Notes under the pieces: generated by a model
What the model saw: only the letters and a program-made list of their open reading frames with translations
Told to the model about the DNA's origin: nothing
The model's database searches: none
Program-made: the position numbers and the translations under genes
Source: Gammaproteobacteria bacterium
GTDB taxonomy: Bacteria > Pseudomonadota > Gammaproteobacteria > Burkholderiales > Rhodocyclaceae
Length of the DNA stretch: 64,000 nucleotides
Reading direction: 5' to 3'
Assembly (NCBI GenBank): GCA_029289235.1
Contig: JARFTZ010000046.1
Location: forward strand, 310,001 to 374,000
In this document: in pieces, positions 1-8,922 of the stretch
Numbering within the stretch: the first letter of the stretch is position 1
How the letters are laid out: each line of letters begins with the position of its first letter

Positions 1-444
1 GTCTCGCTCGGCGTTTCCAACGTCTCCTTCATCGCGCAGGCGGTCGACTGGATTCCGGAGACGCTGTTCGACATCGTCAAGGCCGCCTACCACCACAAGG
101 GCTTTTCATTCGTGCGCATCATCCAGCGCTGCCCGGAATGGCTGCCCAAGGCGCTGGAACCGTGGCTGCAGGACCCGGATCGCGTGCAGCTCGTGCATCA
201 CACCGACGGCATCCAGCTCAGTCCGGGGCTCGCGCGGGTGTACAAGAACCAGGTCGAACACGACCCGATGGACATCCACCGCGCCCGCGAGATCGCCTCG
301 AACACCGAGACCATTCCGGTCGGCATCCTTTACCGGAACCCGAACGTGCCGTGCTACGAGGACACCCGCCACAGCGGTGCGCTGCGCACGGCCGAGGCGA
401 TCCGGAAGAACTTCGAAGCCGAGCTGGACAAGTACTCTGTCTGA
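1..444 (+). CDS. 2-oxoacid:ferredoxin oxidoreductase, beta (TPP-binding) subunit, C-terminal part
   Basis: The gene enters from outside the window in frame 1, and 147 codons remain before the TGA. The remnant has the C-terminal layout of the thiamine-diphosphate-binding beta subunit of 2-oxoacid:ferredoxin oxidoreductases. After the cofactor core comes a strand containing FVRIIQRCPEW, whose Cys fits the last 4Fe-4S ligand of the family, then a helical tail. The family oxidatively decarboxylates a 2-oxoacid with CoA and reduces ferredoxin in the cytoplasm. The substrate cannot be read from this end. The alpha/gamma subunits are presumably upstream. The next gene carries a ferredoxin-type motif and probably belongs to the same operon. 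This is a different gene from korB at 24328-25389, so the genome has at least two such enzymes. Confidence 0.75.
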   Translation, partial: VSLGVSNVSFIAQAVDWIPETLFDIVKAAYHHKGFSFVRIIQRCPEWLPKALEPWLQDPDRVQLVHHTDGIQLSPGLARVYKNQVEHDPMDIHRAREIASNTETIPVGILYRNPNVPCYEDTRHSGALRTAEAIRKNFEAELDKYSV

Positions 445-544
445 ACAGGATACGACCCCGAGACGACACGGCCATCCCGCCCGCCGCAACCAGAAACCGG
501 GCGGGATGCACAATGACCAACGACTAGAGAGATGGCACCCACTT

Positions 545-2731
545 ATGGAAGCTGATCTGCAAGCCCACGTTGCGTTTTTCCTGTCCGGAAAGGCAAGCAC
601 GCCGAACCTGGACACGATCGACCGCCTCAACCTCCGGCCGGCCCTCTTCGCCGGCTACCGCGACCTGACCCGGTTGCGCTACGACTTCCCGCTCATACTG
701 CTCAAGGACGAATCGGGCTCTCCCTGCGTCGAATCGCTCTCCGGACTGATCGATGGCATCCTCGACAAGATTGCCCGCGGCCCCGACGGCGACCGGATCA
801 GGAAACACGTGCTGCGCCTTGAACAGCACATCCGCGCCCAGGCCGCCACCGGCAAGGAAGGCAAGCTCTCCGCCCTGTGGGACAAGGCCGCCAAGGAACT
901 CGGCAAGAACGACAAACCGGTCGCCGACAGCCTGGCCCGCGCGCGCGCCAACCTGAAGGTGGACGGCGAGGTCGTCGATTGCAACGGCGGCATGCCCTAT
1001 CAGCTGATCGGCCACGTCTGGGCGCTGACCCAGACGCAGCGTGCGCGGCGCTTCGGCGAAGTCGCCGACCGGCTGATCATCAAACTCTCGGAGATCCTGC
1101 AGGCCGATTTCGCCAACTCCAACGCCGGTCGCAGCGCCGCCAACCTGAAGCGCACCTTCGGCTCCGGACCGATGGACAAGTTCGACTTCGACGTCATGTC
1201 GAAACTGCTGTCCAAATCCGCGCCGAAGGAAAACCTGAGCAAGAACCGCAAGAAGCGTATCGAGAAGCTGCTGACGACGCTCAAGACGCAGCAGTTCTTC
1301 CCTTCGCCGCATTCGACCAGCAAGCCCTACGTCTTCGCCTTCGAGTCGTGCAGCGAGGCGATCAAGGCCTACCGCGAGCGCCTGCCCAAGGCCATCGAAC
1401 TGTCCAAGGCCGTGGCCATCGCCGAGCTGGAAGTGCGCGGCGAGTACAGCGAAGCGAAGCACGACCGCCTCTTCGAGTCCTTTGGCGAGAGCGGCCTCGA
1501 CCCGCGCGACATGGCGCTGTTCCCGGATTATCTGGCGCGCATCCACGCCGAACAGTTGCCCGGCGGCGAACTCGGCTCGCTCACCGAAATCATGTCGCTC
1601 AACCTGCCGATCAAGGTGCTGGTGCAGACCGACGACGTCATCGAAGAATCGCCAATCAGCAACGGCCACCTTGCCTTCGCGCTGCGCAGCCGGCAACTCG
1701 CGCGCATGGCGCTGGGCATGGCCGGCGTGTTCGTCGTGCAGGCGCCCGCCTCCTCCCTCTTCCAGTTGCGCGACAAGATCGTTCGCGGCCTCGACTGCTC
1801 TGGCCCCGCGCTGTTCAGCATCTTCTCCGGCGTCGTGGGCGGGCACGAGCAATTGCCGCCCTACCTGATCGGAGCGGCGGCTCTCGAAGCGCGCGTCTTC
1901 CCGGCCTTTACCATGGACCCGGGCGCCGGCGACGACTGGGCCTCGCGTTTTTCCCTGGCGATCAATCCGCAACCCGAGCTCGACTGGCCGACGCACCGCA
2001 TCGTCCATGAGGACGCAAACTGCCAGTCCGTCTGCGAGGAGCATCCCTTCACGCTGATCGACTTTGTCGCCTGCGACAGCCGTTACAGCAAGTATTTCGC
2101 CGTCGTGCCCAAGGCGCACTGGCGAGACTGGCTCGCTGATGCCGGAAGCGTCATCGCCCGCGACAAGCGCGGCGACATCGACCGCATCGACAGCGTCCCC
2201 TCCGTGCTGCTCGTCGATCCTGAGAACAGACTGCACAAGGCCGTCGTCACCGAGAAAATCATCCGCGAAGCCCGTCGCTGCCTGTCGATGTGGAACAGCC
2301 TGCAGGAACTTGGCGGCATCCACAACTCGCACGCCGAACGGCTGCTCGCGCGCGAACGCTCGGCCTGGGAGGAAAGCGCCAAGGCCATCGCCGTCGCCAG
2401 CGTGCCCGCGGTTGCAGTGCCGTCACCCGCGGCGCCCGCCGTGGCTGAAGCCGCGCCGGCTGAATTGACCACGGAGCAGTCCTCCGACGAGGCCTATATC
2501 GAAACCCCGCGCTGCGCCTCCTGCAACGAGTGCATCCAGATCAACGACAAGATGTTCGCCTACGACGGCAACAAACAGGCTTACATCAAGGACATCAACG
2601 CCGGCACCTACGCCCAGCTCGTCGAAGCCGCCGAGAATTGCCAGGTCGCGATCATCCATCCCGGCAAGCCGCGCAACCTAAATGAGGCTGGACTGGACGA
2701 ATTGATCAAGCGCGCCGAAGCGTTCATGTAA
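545..2731 (+). CDS. large protein of unknown function with C-terminal ferredoxin-like 4Fe-4S motif, linked to 2-oxoacid oxidoreductase
   Basis: 728 residues from ATG 545; an in-frame ATG at 506 is the alternative, and neither has a strong ribosome site. The last 72 residues hold a single-cluster motif: Cys657, Cys660, Cys663 (CASCNEC) and Cys699. The spacing is ferredoxin-like, but no Pro follows the last Cys. An Ala/Pro-rich linker around residues 620-645 precedes it. The rest is soluble and I cannot place it in a named family. The middle (around GMAGVFVVQAP and GPALFSIFSG) faintly recalls the end of the NifJ TPP domain, but without cofactor motifs; that is a weak impression. Its position 100 bp after an oxidoreductase beta subunit suggests an electron-transfer or structural partner of that enzyme. 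Confidence 0.6.
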   Translation: MEADLQAHVAFFLSGKASTPNLDTIDRLNLRPALFAGYRDLTRLRYDFPLILLKDESGSPCVESLSGLIDGILDKIARGPDGDRIRKHVLRLEQHIRAQAATGKEGKLSALWDKAAKELGKNDKPVADSLARARANLKVDGEVVDCNGGMPYQLIGHVWALTQTQRARRFGEVADRLIIKLSEILQADFANSNAGRSAANLKRTFGSGPMDKFDFDVMSKLLSKSAPKENLSKNRKKRIEKLLTTLKTQQFFPSPHSTSKPYVFAFESCSEAIKAYRERLPKAIELSKAVAIAELEVRGEYSEAKHDRLFESFGESGLDPRDMALFPDYLARIHAEQLPGGELGSLTEIMSLNLPIKVLVQTDDVIEESPISNGHLAFALRSRQLARMALGMAGVFVVQAPASSLFQLRDKIVRGLDCSGPALFSIFSGVVGGHEQLPPYLIGAAALEARVFPAFTMDPGAGDDWASRFSLAINPQPELDWPTHRIVHEDANCQSVCEEHPFTLIDFVACDSRYSKYFAVVPKAHWRDWLADAGSVIARDKRGDIDRIDSVPSVLLVDPENRLHKAVVTEKIIREARRCLSMWNSLQELGGIHNSHAERLLARERSAWEESAKAIAVASVPAVAVPSPAAPAVAEAAPAELTTEQSSDEAYIETPRCASCNECIQINDKMFAYDGNKQAYIKDINAGTYAQLVEAAENCQVAIIHPGKPRNLNEAGLDELIKRAEAFM

Positions 2732-2745
2732 CAGCCGCCACTTCA

Positions 2746-2774
2746 CGTCGCGCGATCCCGCCGATCGCGCGACG
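2746..2774. terminator. GC-rich hairpin after the ferredoxin-tail gene
   Basis: A perfect 11-bp inverted repeat (CGTCGCGCGAT / ATCGCGCGACG) with a 7-base loop begins 15 bases after the stop codon of the upstream gene. There is no T run, so it is a possible hairpin terminator or mRNA 3'-end stabiliser rather than a classic intrinsic terminator. Confidence 0.35.
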
Positions 2775-2989
2775 GCGCAGCGCCACCGCCAGCCCGGAAG
2801 AAAAATGACTGGATCATAACGCTTCCGCCTGCTACCATTCCGCCGTTTTTTCTTCATGAACCGGGCGTCGCCCAGCGTATGAAGCTGCGGGGCCGTGCCT
2901 CCCCTGCGGCGGCTCCGATGCGCATCACGCCAGCCCTGGAGAACGAGAGCCCCGGTTATTGACCCACCCCTTTCTCGCCTCAACAACGA

Positions 2990-3982
2990 ATGGATCTCCG
3001 ACACGACCTGCTTGAAGTCGCAGCGAAATACGAACTCAACCCGCAACAGACGCGGCTTTTGCTCGATGAGGCGCAACTGGGCGCTGAGCCTGATGGACTG
3101 GACGCGAAGCTGCCGCGAGTCGTTGCAGCGTTGGCGGCCGCTCTTGGCGGATTGGGCGTCGTGATGTGGATCGCAGCCAACTGGGAACAGATTGGACGCC
3201 CCTCCCAGTTCGCCCTGTTGCAAGGATTGGTGCTGTGCGCGGGACTGGGAGCCGCCCTCCGCCCGAGCATGCGCCCCCCGCTCGCGCTGCTTGCACAACT
3301 CGGCGTCGGCGCACTGTTCGCCTGTTTCGGGCAAACCTATCAGACGGGAGCCGACCCCTGGCAGCTCTTCGCCCTCTGGTCGGTGCTGTCACTCCCTTTA
3401 TGCTGGGGAGCGCGCAGCGATCTGCTGTGGACACCCTGGGTCCTGATCACGGCAAGCGCCATTGCGCTATGGATTCACACCTACTCCGGCTATCGCTGGT
3501 ATGTAACCCCCGCGCTGCTTCGCACCCACCTGACCGGCTGGTTTGCTTCGCTCTTGATGGTCGGGCTGGTATGCCCCCAGGGGCACAGAGTCACGGGAGC
3601 CGGCATGTGGAGCTTTCGGCTTGCCGCTGCGCTGACGGCATCAGCGATCACCACGACGGCGCTTTCCGGGCTGTTCGATGGCAAGGCCCTGCCCGCTTTC
3701 CATTTTGGCCTGCTGCTCCTGGCCGCGTGCGCGGCCTGGCTCGGCACGCGCAAAGGATTTGACGTATTCGCCCTCAGCACAACGGCACTGGGCCTCATCA
3801 CACTGGTGGTCTGCAGAGTGGCGAATACGCTCGGCGCCAGCCTGTGGCATGACGACTGGTTTGGCGGGCTGTTGCTGATTACCATCACGGCCACCGCACT
3901 GCTGGCCGGATCGGTTACCGGTATTCTGAAAATCTCCCGCCGCTACAACACCGTGCCCGAAGCCGAGGGAGAGGCCGCATGA
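2990..3982 (+). CDS. DUF2157 domain integral membrane protein
   Basis: 330 residues from ATG 2990. The N-terminal ~40 residues are soluble and helical (MDLRHDLLEVAAKYEL...). They are followed by the typical DUF2157 opening, with a first membrane helix ending VMWIAANWEQIG, and then about eight further hydrophobic segments. DUF2157 proteins are bacterial inner-membrane proteins without an assigned biochemical function. The stop overlaps the ATG of the next gene (ATGA), so the two are translationally coupled. In many proteobacteria this family is paired with a DUF4401/GDYXXLXY protein, as here. The family call is firm; function is unknown. Confidence 0.85.
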   Translation: MDLRHDLLEVAAKYELNPQQTRLLLDEAQLGAEPDGLDAKLPRVVAALAAALGGLGVVMWIAANWEQIGRPSQFALLQGLVLCAGLGAALRPSMRPPLALLAQLGVGALFACFGQTYQTGADPWQLFALWSVLSLPLCWGARSDLLWTPWVLITASAIALWIHTYSGYRWYVTPALLRTHLTGWFASLLMVGLVCPQGHRVTGAGMWSFRLAAALTASAITTTALSGLFDGKALPAFHFGLLLLAACAAWLGTRKGFDVFALSTTALGLITLVVCRVANTLGASLWHDDWFGGLLLITITATALLAGSVTGILKISRRYNTVPEAEGEAA

Positions 3983-5646
3983 ACCCGAAGGCCAGCACAT
4001 CCGCCCGCAAAGCGCTGCTCGCCGGAGTCCACGCCGGGTTTCTGCCGGACGACGCAGCCATCCCCCCGGGCAACTCCCGACCGTGGCCCGTCATCCTGCT
4101 CACCGCCATCGGCGCCTGGTTCGCGGCCATCCCGCTTTTCCTCCTGATAGGCCTGGTGCTGGGACAGAACGTGTATTCAGGAGCCGGGCCATATCTCGTT
4201 GGCGGTCTGGCTCTGGCGGCAGCCATCGCTATCCTGAGAAGCAGCGAGCTGCCGCTGTTTGTCGAGCAACTCGCGGTTCCTGTCCTCATCGTCGGCCTCG
4301 CGCTGCTGGCCGTCGGCTGCTTCGATGACATGGGTGAGACCGGAGGCGCATGGGGCATGCTGGCGATCGTATTCGGGGTCGCCACGATGCTTCGTCCTGC
4401 CTGGCTGAGGATCCTGCTCGGATGCGCAGCCGCCGGACTGCTGTATCAGGGGCTATGGCCGGCATGGAGTTGGCGTCACGCTCAACTGGACGGATTGATC
4501 TCCCTGCACGCCTTGCTGATTGCCTGGCTGCTGGCGCTGAGGCTCCAGAAACTGCGGGCAAGCATCGCCGCCGCGATCGAGAATCTGGCGACCGGCTGGC
4601 TGATCGGCACGCTGATCGGATTCGCCTGGATTGCGGGAGCGACATTTCTACTCTCAGGAACGATGGGATTCGAAGCACTTGGCCATTTGAAGGCATGGAA
4701 TCCCGGAAGCGCACATTCGCGAGGGCTGGCGCTTGCGCTTCAGCTCCTGTCCTGCACTCTCGTTCTCACGGCCGCCATCCTCTCAGCCCGGAGCTGGCGC
4801 GCCTTCCGTAACCCGTTGTTCATCGTTGTTGCCGCAACGCTCACAGTATTGGCCGGCGTTCTACCGATGCTCGGGGCCCCGGTGCTGGCAATGGCAATTA
4901 CCGCCGTCACTCACCGCTGGCGGCTTGCCGGCGCCAGCGCGATTGCCTCCGCCTGGATCGTCGGAAGCTTCTATTACCAGCTGCATTGGTCACTTTCGGA
5001 AAAGGCCTTGCTGCTCGTTTCCATCGGTCTCGTGCTGGGCACTGCCACCTGGGCCGCTCAGGATCGGCGTCATCTTGAGATCAAAACGCCTCGCCGAAAA
5101 AGCGATGACGATACAAAGTCTCCCGCCCACCCCTTCGCCTCGCTCCGCACCTGGGGAATCCTCGCGGGTTCTCTCGCCACGCTGTTGGCGATCAACCTCG
5201 GCATCTGGCAAAAGGAAGACCTGATTTCACGCGGCAAGCCGATGTATCTCGCACTGGCTCCCGTCGACCCGCGCTCGCTGATGCAGGGGGACTACATGCA
5301 GCTGCGCTTCGCCATGCTCCCCTCCCGGCATTTGCCACCGCCCGAGGCAATGATGGGAAGGCGACCACAGCTGGTAATCAAACTCGATGCCCGCAATGTC
5401 GCCACCGTTCTGCGCGAACATGATCCAGACCGCCACCCGCTGGCGACAGATGAGACTCTCCTCGAGCTCAGCCCCAAGAACGGCGACTGGGTCGTCGTCA
5501 CCGACGCCTGGTATTTCAAGGAAGGCGAAGGGGAGCGCTGGCAAAGGGCGAAATACGGGGAATTCCGCGTACTGCCCGACGGCAAGGCCCTGCTGGTGGG
5601 CATGGCTGACGAATCCCTCCGACCAATCGCGACGGAAACACCTTGA
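3979..5646 (+). CDS. DUF4401 / GDYXXLXY domain membrane protein (fusion)
   Basis: 555 residues from ATG 3979, overlapping the previous stop. Residues ~35-360 form a bundle of roughly ten membrane helices of DUF4401 type. After a short charged stretch near residue 370, another helix (~390-405) leads into a soluble C-terminal domain with the diagnostic GDYMQLRF motif at ~437. The C-terminal domain is the GDYXXLXY family, which is often a separate gene; here both are fused in one chain. The topology suggests the GDYXXLXY domain lies on the outer face of the inner membrane. It forms a two-gene operon with the DUF2157 gene. No biochemical role is known to me. Confidence 0.82.
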   Translation: MNPKASTSARKALLAGVHAGFLPDDAAIPPGNSRPWPVILLTAIGAWFAAIPLFLLIGLVLGQNVYSGAGPYLVGGLALAAAIAILRSSELPLFVEQLAVPVLIVGLALLAVGCFDDMGETGGAWGMLAIVFGVATMLRPAWLRILLGCAAAGLLYQGLWPAWSWRHAQLDGLISLHALLIAWLLALRLQKLRASIAAAIENLATGWLIGTLIGFAWIAGATFLLSGTMGFEALGHLKAWNPGSAHSRGLALALQLLSCTLVLTAAILSARSWRAFRNPLFIVVAATLTVLAGVLPMLGAPVLAMAITAVTHRWRLAGASAIASAWIVGSFYYQLHWSLSEKALLLVSIGLVLGTATWAAQDRRHLEIKTPRRKSDDDTKSPAHPFASLRTWGILAGSLATLLAINLGIWQKEDLISRGKPMYLALAPVDPRSLMQGDYMQLRFAMLPSRHLPPPEAMMGRRPQLVIKLDARNVATVLREHDPDRHPLATDETLLELSPKNGDWVVVTDAWYFKEGEGERWQRAKYGEFRVLPDGKALLVGMADESLRPIATETP

Positions 5647-5735
5647 TCGCGACTCCGTCGCCCGGCTTCTTGTCGGCCCCATCAGTTTCTCGGTAGTCTT
5701 GCACACTCCATTCCTCTCTCCCTGACGGAGTCTCC

Positions 5736-6182
5736 ATGAAATATTCACAGGCATCCCTCGGCCGCGTTTTCGTCATCCGCCTGGAGGACGGCGATATCGT
5801 CCACGAATGTATCGAGCGCTTCGCCCGCGAACAAGATGTCTCGGCGGCCGGATTGATCGCCCTCGGCGATGCCGATGCGGGCAGCCGGCTGGTCGCCGGG
5901 ACGGAAGAAGGTCGCGCCGACCCGCTGGTCTTCGTCGAACGGATTCTTGACGAGGCGCACGAAATTGCCGGTGTGGGAACAATCTTCCCCGACGACCAGG
6001 GCAATCCCGTGCCGCATGTTCACATGGCCTTCGGTCGCAAGGAGTCGGTCGCCGTCGGCTGCATCCGCCCGGGTGTCAAAGTCTGGCACGTCATGGAAAT
6101 CATCGTCGTCGAGTTGCGCGACAGCACGGCGATTCGCCGTTTCGAAACCGGGCTACCCGGCTTCAAGTTGTTGAACCCCTGA
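5736..6182 (+). CDS. PPC (PCC/DUF296) domain protein
   Basis: 148 residues, essentially one PPC domain (plant and prokaryote conserved domain, COG1661 type). It starts MKYSQASLGRVFVIRLEDGD. A conserved metal-site-like HVHMAFGR segment lies around residues 91-98. Bacterial PPC proteins are small, often trimeric, cytoplasmic proteins described as DNA-binding-like, without a settled function. A purine-rich stretch shortly upstream of ATG 5736 can serve as ribosome site. The gene is convergent with lpd, 61 bases away. The family call is good; function is open. Confidence 0.8.
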   Translation: MKYSQASLGRVFVIRLEDGDIVHECIERFAREQDVSAAGLIALGDADAGSRLVAGTEEGRADPLVFVERILDEAHEIAGVGTIFPDDQGNPVPHVHMAFGRKESVAVGCIRPGVKVWHVMEIIVVELRDSTAIRRFETGLPGFKLLNP

Positions 6183-6243
6183 TCGGAACCCGGTCGTATA
6201 CGCGTTGCGACGGGGCTTGCGCCAGAACAGAGTCTGCTGCCGG

Positions 6244-7668
6244 TCAGAAATGCAGCGGCCGCTTGTCGCACGCCAGCGCGGCCTCGTGCATGACTTCCGA
6301 GAGCGTCGGATGGGCGTGGCAGATGCGTGCCAGGTCCTCGCTGGCCGCGCCGAACTCCATCGCCACGACGGCTTCGGCAATCAGTTCCGAGGCACCGGCG
6401 CCGATGATGTGTACCCCGAGGATGCGGTCCGTCTCGGCGTCGGCGAGCATCTTGACGAAACCGGTGGTGTCGCCCATGCCGAGCGCGCGGCCATTGGCCA
6501 TGAAGGGAATCTTGCCGGCTAAGTAAGCGACGCCCTCGGTCTTGAGCTGTTGCTCGGTTTTGCCGACCCAGGCGATCTCGGGGTGGGTGTAGACCACGTA
6601 AGGAATCGTGTCGAGATTGCAGTGGCCAGCCTGGCCGGCGATCCGTTCGGCAACCATCACTGCCTCTTCCATCGCCTTGTGCGCCAGCATCGGACCGCGC
6701 ACGACATCGCCGACGGCCCATACGCCGGGCAGGTTGGTCCGGCAGTGCGCGTCGACGTCGATGCGCCCGCGCTCGTCGATTTTCAGGCCGACCGCTTCGG
6801 CGTTGAGGCCGTCGGTGTTCGGCACGCGCCCGACCGAGACGATCAGCCGGTCGGCCCCCATCTGCTGCGCCGCACCGTCCTTGTCCGTGTAGGCGATCGA
6901 GACGCCCTCGGGCGACGTCCTCACCTCGCCGATCGACACGCCGAGATGGATGTCGAGCCCCTGTTTCTTGAACACCCTGGCCGCCTCGCTGGCGATGTCG
7001 GCATCAGCCACGGACAGGAAATCCGGCAACGCTTCGAGAATCGTCACCTCGCTACCGAGACGGCGCCAGACGCTGCCCATTTCCAGACCGATCACCCCGG
7101 CGCCGATGATTGCCAGTTTCTTCGGCACCGCGGCGATGTCGAGCGCACCGACGTTGTCGCAGACCATCACGTTGTCGACCGAAACACCAGGCAGATGCCG
7201 CGCACGCGAACCCGTGGCGATGATGATCTGTTTGGCCTCGACGACCTCCTCGCCGATCTTCACCTGCCACGCGCCCTCGCCGCCACCGGCAAACGCGCCG
7301 TGGCCCTTCAGCAGCGTGACCTTGTTCTTCTTGAACAGTCCCTTGATGCCGGTCGTGAGCTGATCGACGATGCCGTTCTTGCGCGCAAGCATCGTCGGCA
7401 CGTCGATCGCCGGCGTGCCAACCGAAATGCCCTGCGCCGCAAAACCATGCGCGGCTTCCGAAAACAGATGCGATGTGTGCAGCAGCGCCTTCGACGGAAT
7501 GCAGCCGACATTGAGGCAGGTTCCGCCAAGGCGTGGCTCTCTCTTCGGGTCGGCATAAGGACTGGATTCGCAACAAGCCACGGAGAAGCCGAGCTGCGCC
7601 GCGCGGATGGCGGAGACGTAGCCACCGGGGCCGCCGCCGATGACCAGGACATCGAACTGTTTCGCCAT
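6244..7668 (-). CDS. lpdA: dihydrolipoyl dehydrogenase (E3)
   Basis: 474 residues, full length for E3. The FAD-binding GGGPGG motif is at residues 11-16. The redox disulfide is Cys51/Cys56 in GGTCLNVGCIPSK. A second Rossmann motif (GAGVIGLEMG) for NAD lies mid-chain, and the C-terminal dimerisation domain ends with the HAHPTLSE active-site His/Glu segment. The enzyme reoxidises the dihydrolipoyl group of 2-oxoacid dehydrogenase complexes with NAD. It lies 3 bases after sucB in the order sucA-sucB-lpd, so it most likely serves the 2-oxoglutarate dehydrogenase complex. Confidence 0.97.
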   Translation of the reverse strand: MAKQFDVLVIGGGPGGYVSAIRAAQLGFSVACCESSPYADPKREPRLGGTCLNVGCIPSKALLHTSHLFSEAAHGFAAQGISVGTPAIDVPTMLARKNGIVDQLTTGIKGLFKKNKVTLLKGHGAFAGGGEGAWQVKIGEEVVEAKQIIIATGSRARHLPGVSVDNVMVCDNVGALDIAAVPKKLAIIGAGVIGLEMGSVWRRLGSEVTILEALPDFLSVADADIASEAARVFKKQGLDIHLGVSIGEVRTSPEGVSIAYTDKDGAAQQMGADRLIVSVGRVPNTDGLNAEAVGLKIDERGRIDVDAHCRTNLPGVWAVGDVVRGPMLAHKAMEEAVMVAERIAGQAGHCNLDTIPYVVYTHPEIAWVGKTEQQLKTEGVAYLAGKIPFMANGRALGMGDTTGFVKMLADAETDRILGVHIIGAGASELIAEAVVAMEFGAASEDLARICHAHPTLSEVMHEAALACDKRPLHF

Positions 7669-7671
7669 GTT

Positions 7672-8910
7672 TCAGACCCCCAGCAGCAGCCGCGCCGGAT
7701 CTTCCAGCGCATCCTTCATCGCCACCAGGCCCAACACGGCTTCGCGGCCGTCGATGATGCGGTGGTCGTAGGAAAGCGCGAGGTAGTTGATCGGGCGGAT
7801 GACGATCTGGCCGTTTTCCACCACCGGTCGGTCCTTGGTGGCGTGGATGCCGAGGATCGCCGATTGCGGCGGGTTGATGATCGGCGTGGAGAGCATCGAA
7901 CCGAACACGCCGCCGTTGGAGATCGAGAAGGTGCCGCCGGCGAGGTCTTCCATCGACAACTTGCCGTCCTTGGCCTTTTCGCCGAATTCGGCGATCTTCT
8001 TCTCGATGTCGGCAAAGCTCATCTGGTCTGCGTTGCGCAGGATCGGGACGACCAGCCCGCGCGGGCTGCCTACGGCGACACCGATGTCGATGTAGCCGTG
8101 GTAGACGATGTCGTTGCCGTCGACCGAAGAGTTGAGGATCGGGAACTTCTGCAGCGCCGCGACGGCAGCCTTGACGAAGAAAGCCATGAAGCCGAGGCGA
8201 ACCCCGTGCGTCTTCTCGAATTTCTCGCCGTACTGCTTGCGCAGCGCGATGACCGGCGCCATGTTGACCTCGTTAAAGGTGGTCAGGATGGCGTTGGTCG
8301 ATTGCGACTGGACGAGACGTTCGGCCACCCGCGCGCGCAGTCGCGACATCGGCACACGCTGCTCGGGACGGTCGGCGAGCGGTACCTCGACGGTCGGCGC
8401 GGGCGCCAGCGCATAGGCCGCTTGTGGCGCCGGAGACGACGCGGCAACGGCAGGAGCCGGCACAGGCGCGGTGGCGGCCTGCGCGTCAGCCTTGGTCACC
8501 CGGCCGCCGCGACCGGTGCCGGCGACATCGGCGGCGGCAATTCCCTTTTCTTCCAGGATCTTGCGCGCCGAAGGCAGGGCGAGACCCGCTGCTTCCTGTG
8601 CCTTCGGTACGGTCGCCGGCGCGACGGGCGCTTCCTTCTTCGCCGGCGGCGCGGAGGCGACGGTCGCCCGGGCCTCGGTGTCGATGCGGGCGATCACTTC
8701 GCCGGCGACGACCGACTCACCGTTCTGCTTGAGGATTTCCACGAGCACGCCGTCGGCGGGCGACGGACGTTCGAGGACGACCTTGTCGGTCTCGATGTCG
8801 ATCAGGTTCTCGTCCTTCGCGACGGCCTCGCCGACCTGCCGGTGCCAGGTCACCAGCGTCGCTTCGGCGACGGATTCGGATAACTGCGGGACGTTGACGT
8901 CAACGATCAT
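7672..8910 (-). CDS. sucB: dihydrolipoyllysine-residue succinyltransferase (E2 of 2-oxoglutarate dehydrogenase)
   Basis: 412 residues from ATG 8910, chosen over an upstream TTG because GGAG lies at optimal distance. One N-terminal lipoyl domain carries the lipoylated Lys43 in [10 protein letters not shown]. An Ala/Pro-rich linker, a peripheral-subunit-binding domain (~residues 105-145, [15 protein letters not shown]) and the catalytic acyltransferase domain follow. The catalytic His383 is in [12 protein letters not shown]. It transfers the succinyl group from E1 via lipoate to CoA. It sits 12 bases downstream of sucA and just upstream of lpd. Confidence 0.97.
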   Translation of the reverse strand: MIVDVNVPQLSESVAEATLVTWHRQVGEAVAKDENLIDIETDKVVLERPSPADGVLVEILKQNGESVVAGEVIARIDTEARATVASAPPAKKEAPVAPATVPKAQEAAGLALPSARKILEEKGIAAADVAGTGRGGRVTKADAQAATAPVPAPAVAASSPAPQAAYALAPAPTVEVPLADRPEQRVPMSRLRARVAERLVQSQSTNAILTTFNEVNMAPVIALRKQYGEKFEKTHGVRLGFMAFFVKAAVAALQKFPILNSSVDGNDIVYHGYIDIGVAVGSPRGLVVPILRNADQMSFADIEKKIAEFGEKAKDGKLSMEDLAGGTFSISNGGVFGSMLSTPIINPPQSAILGIHATKDRPVVENGQIVIRPINYLALSYDHRIIDGREAVLGLVAMKDALEDPARLLLGV

Positions 8911-8922
8911 GTTCCACTCCAA

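Noticed and set aside
524-2332. Long minus-strand frame opposite the ferredoxin-tail gene.
   Set aside because: Same antisense composition. The plus-strand frame has the Cys motif, operon context and a proper stop.
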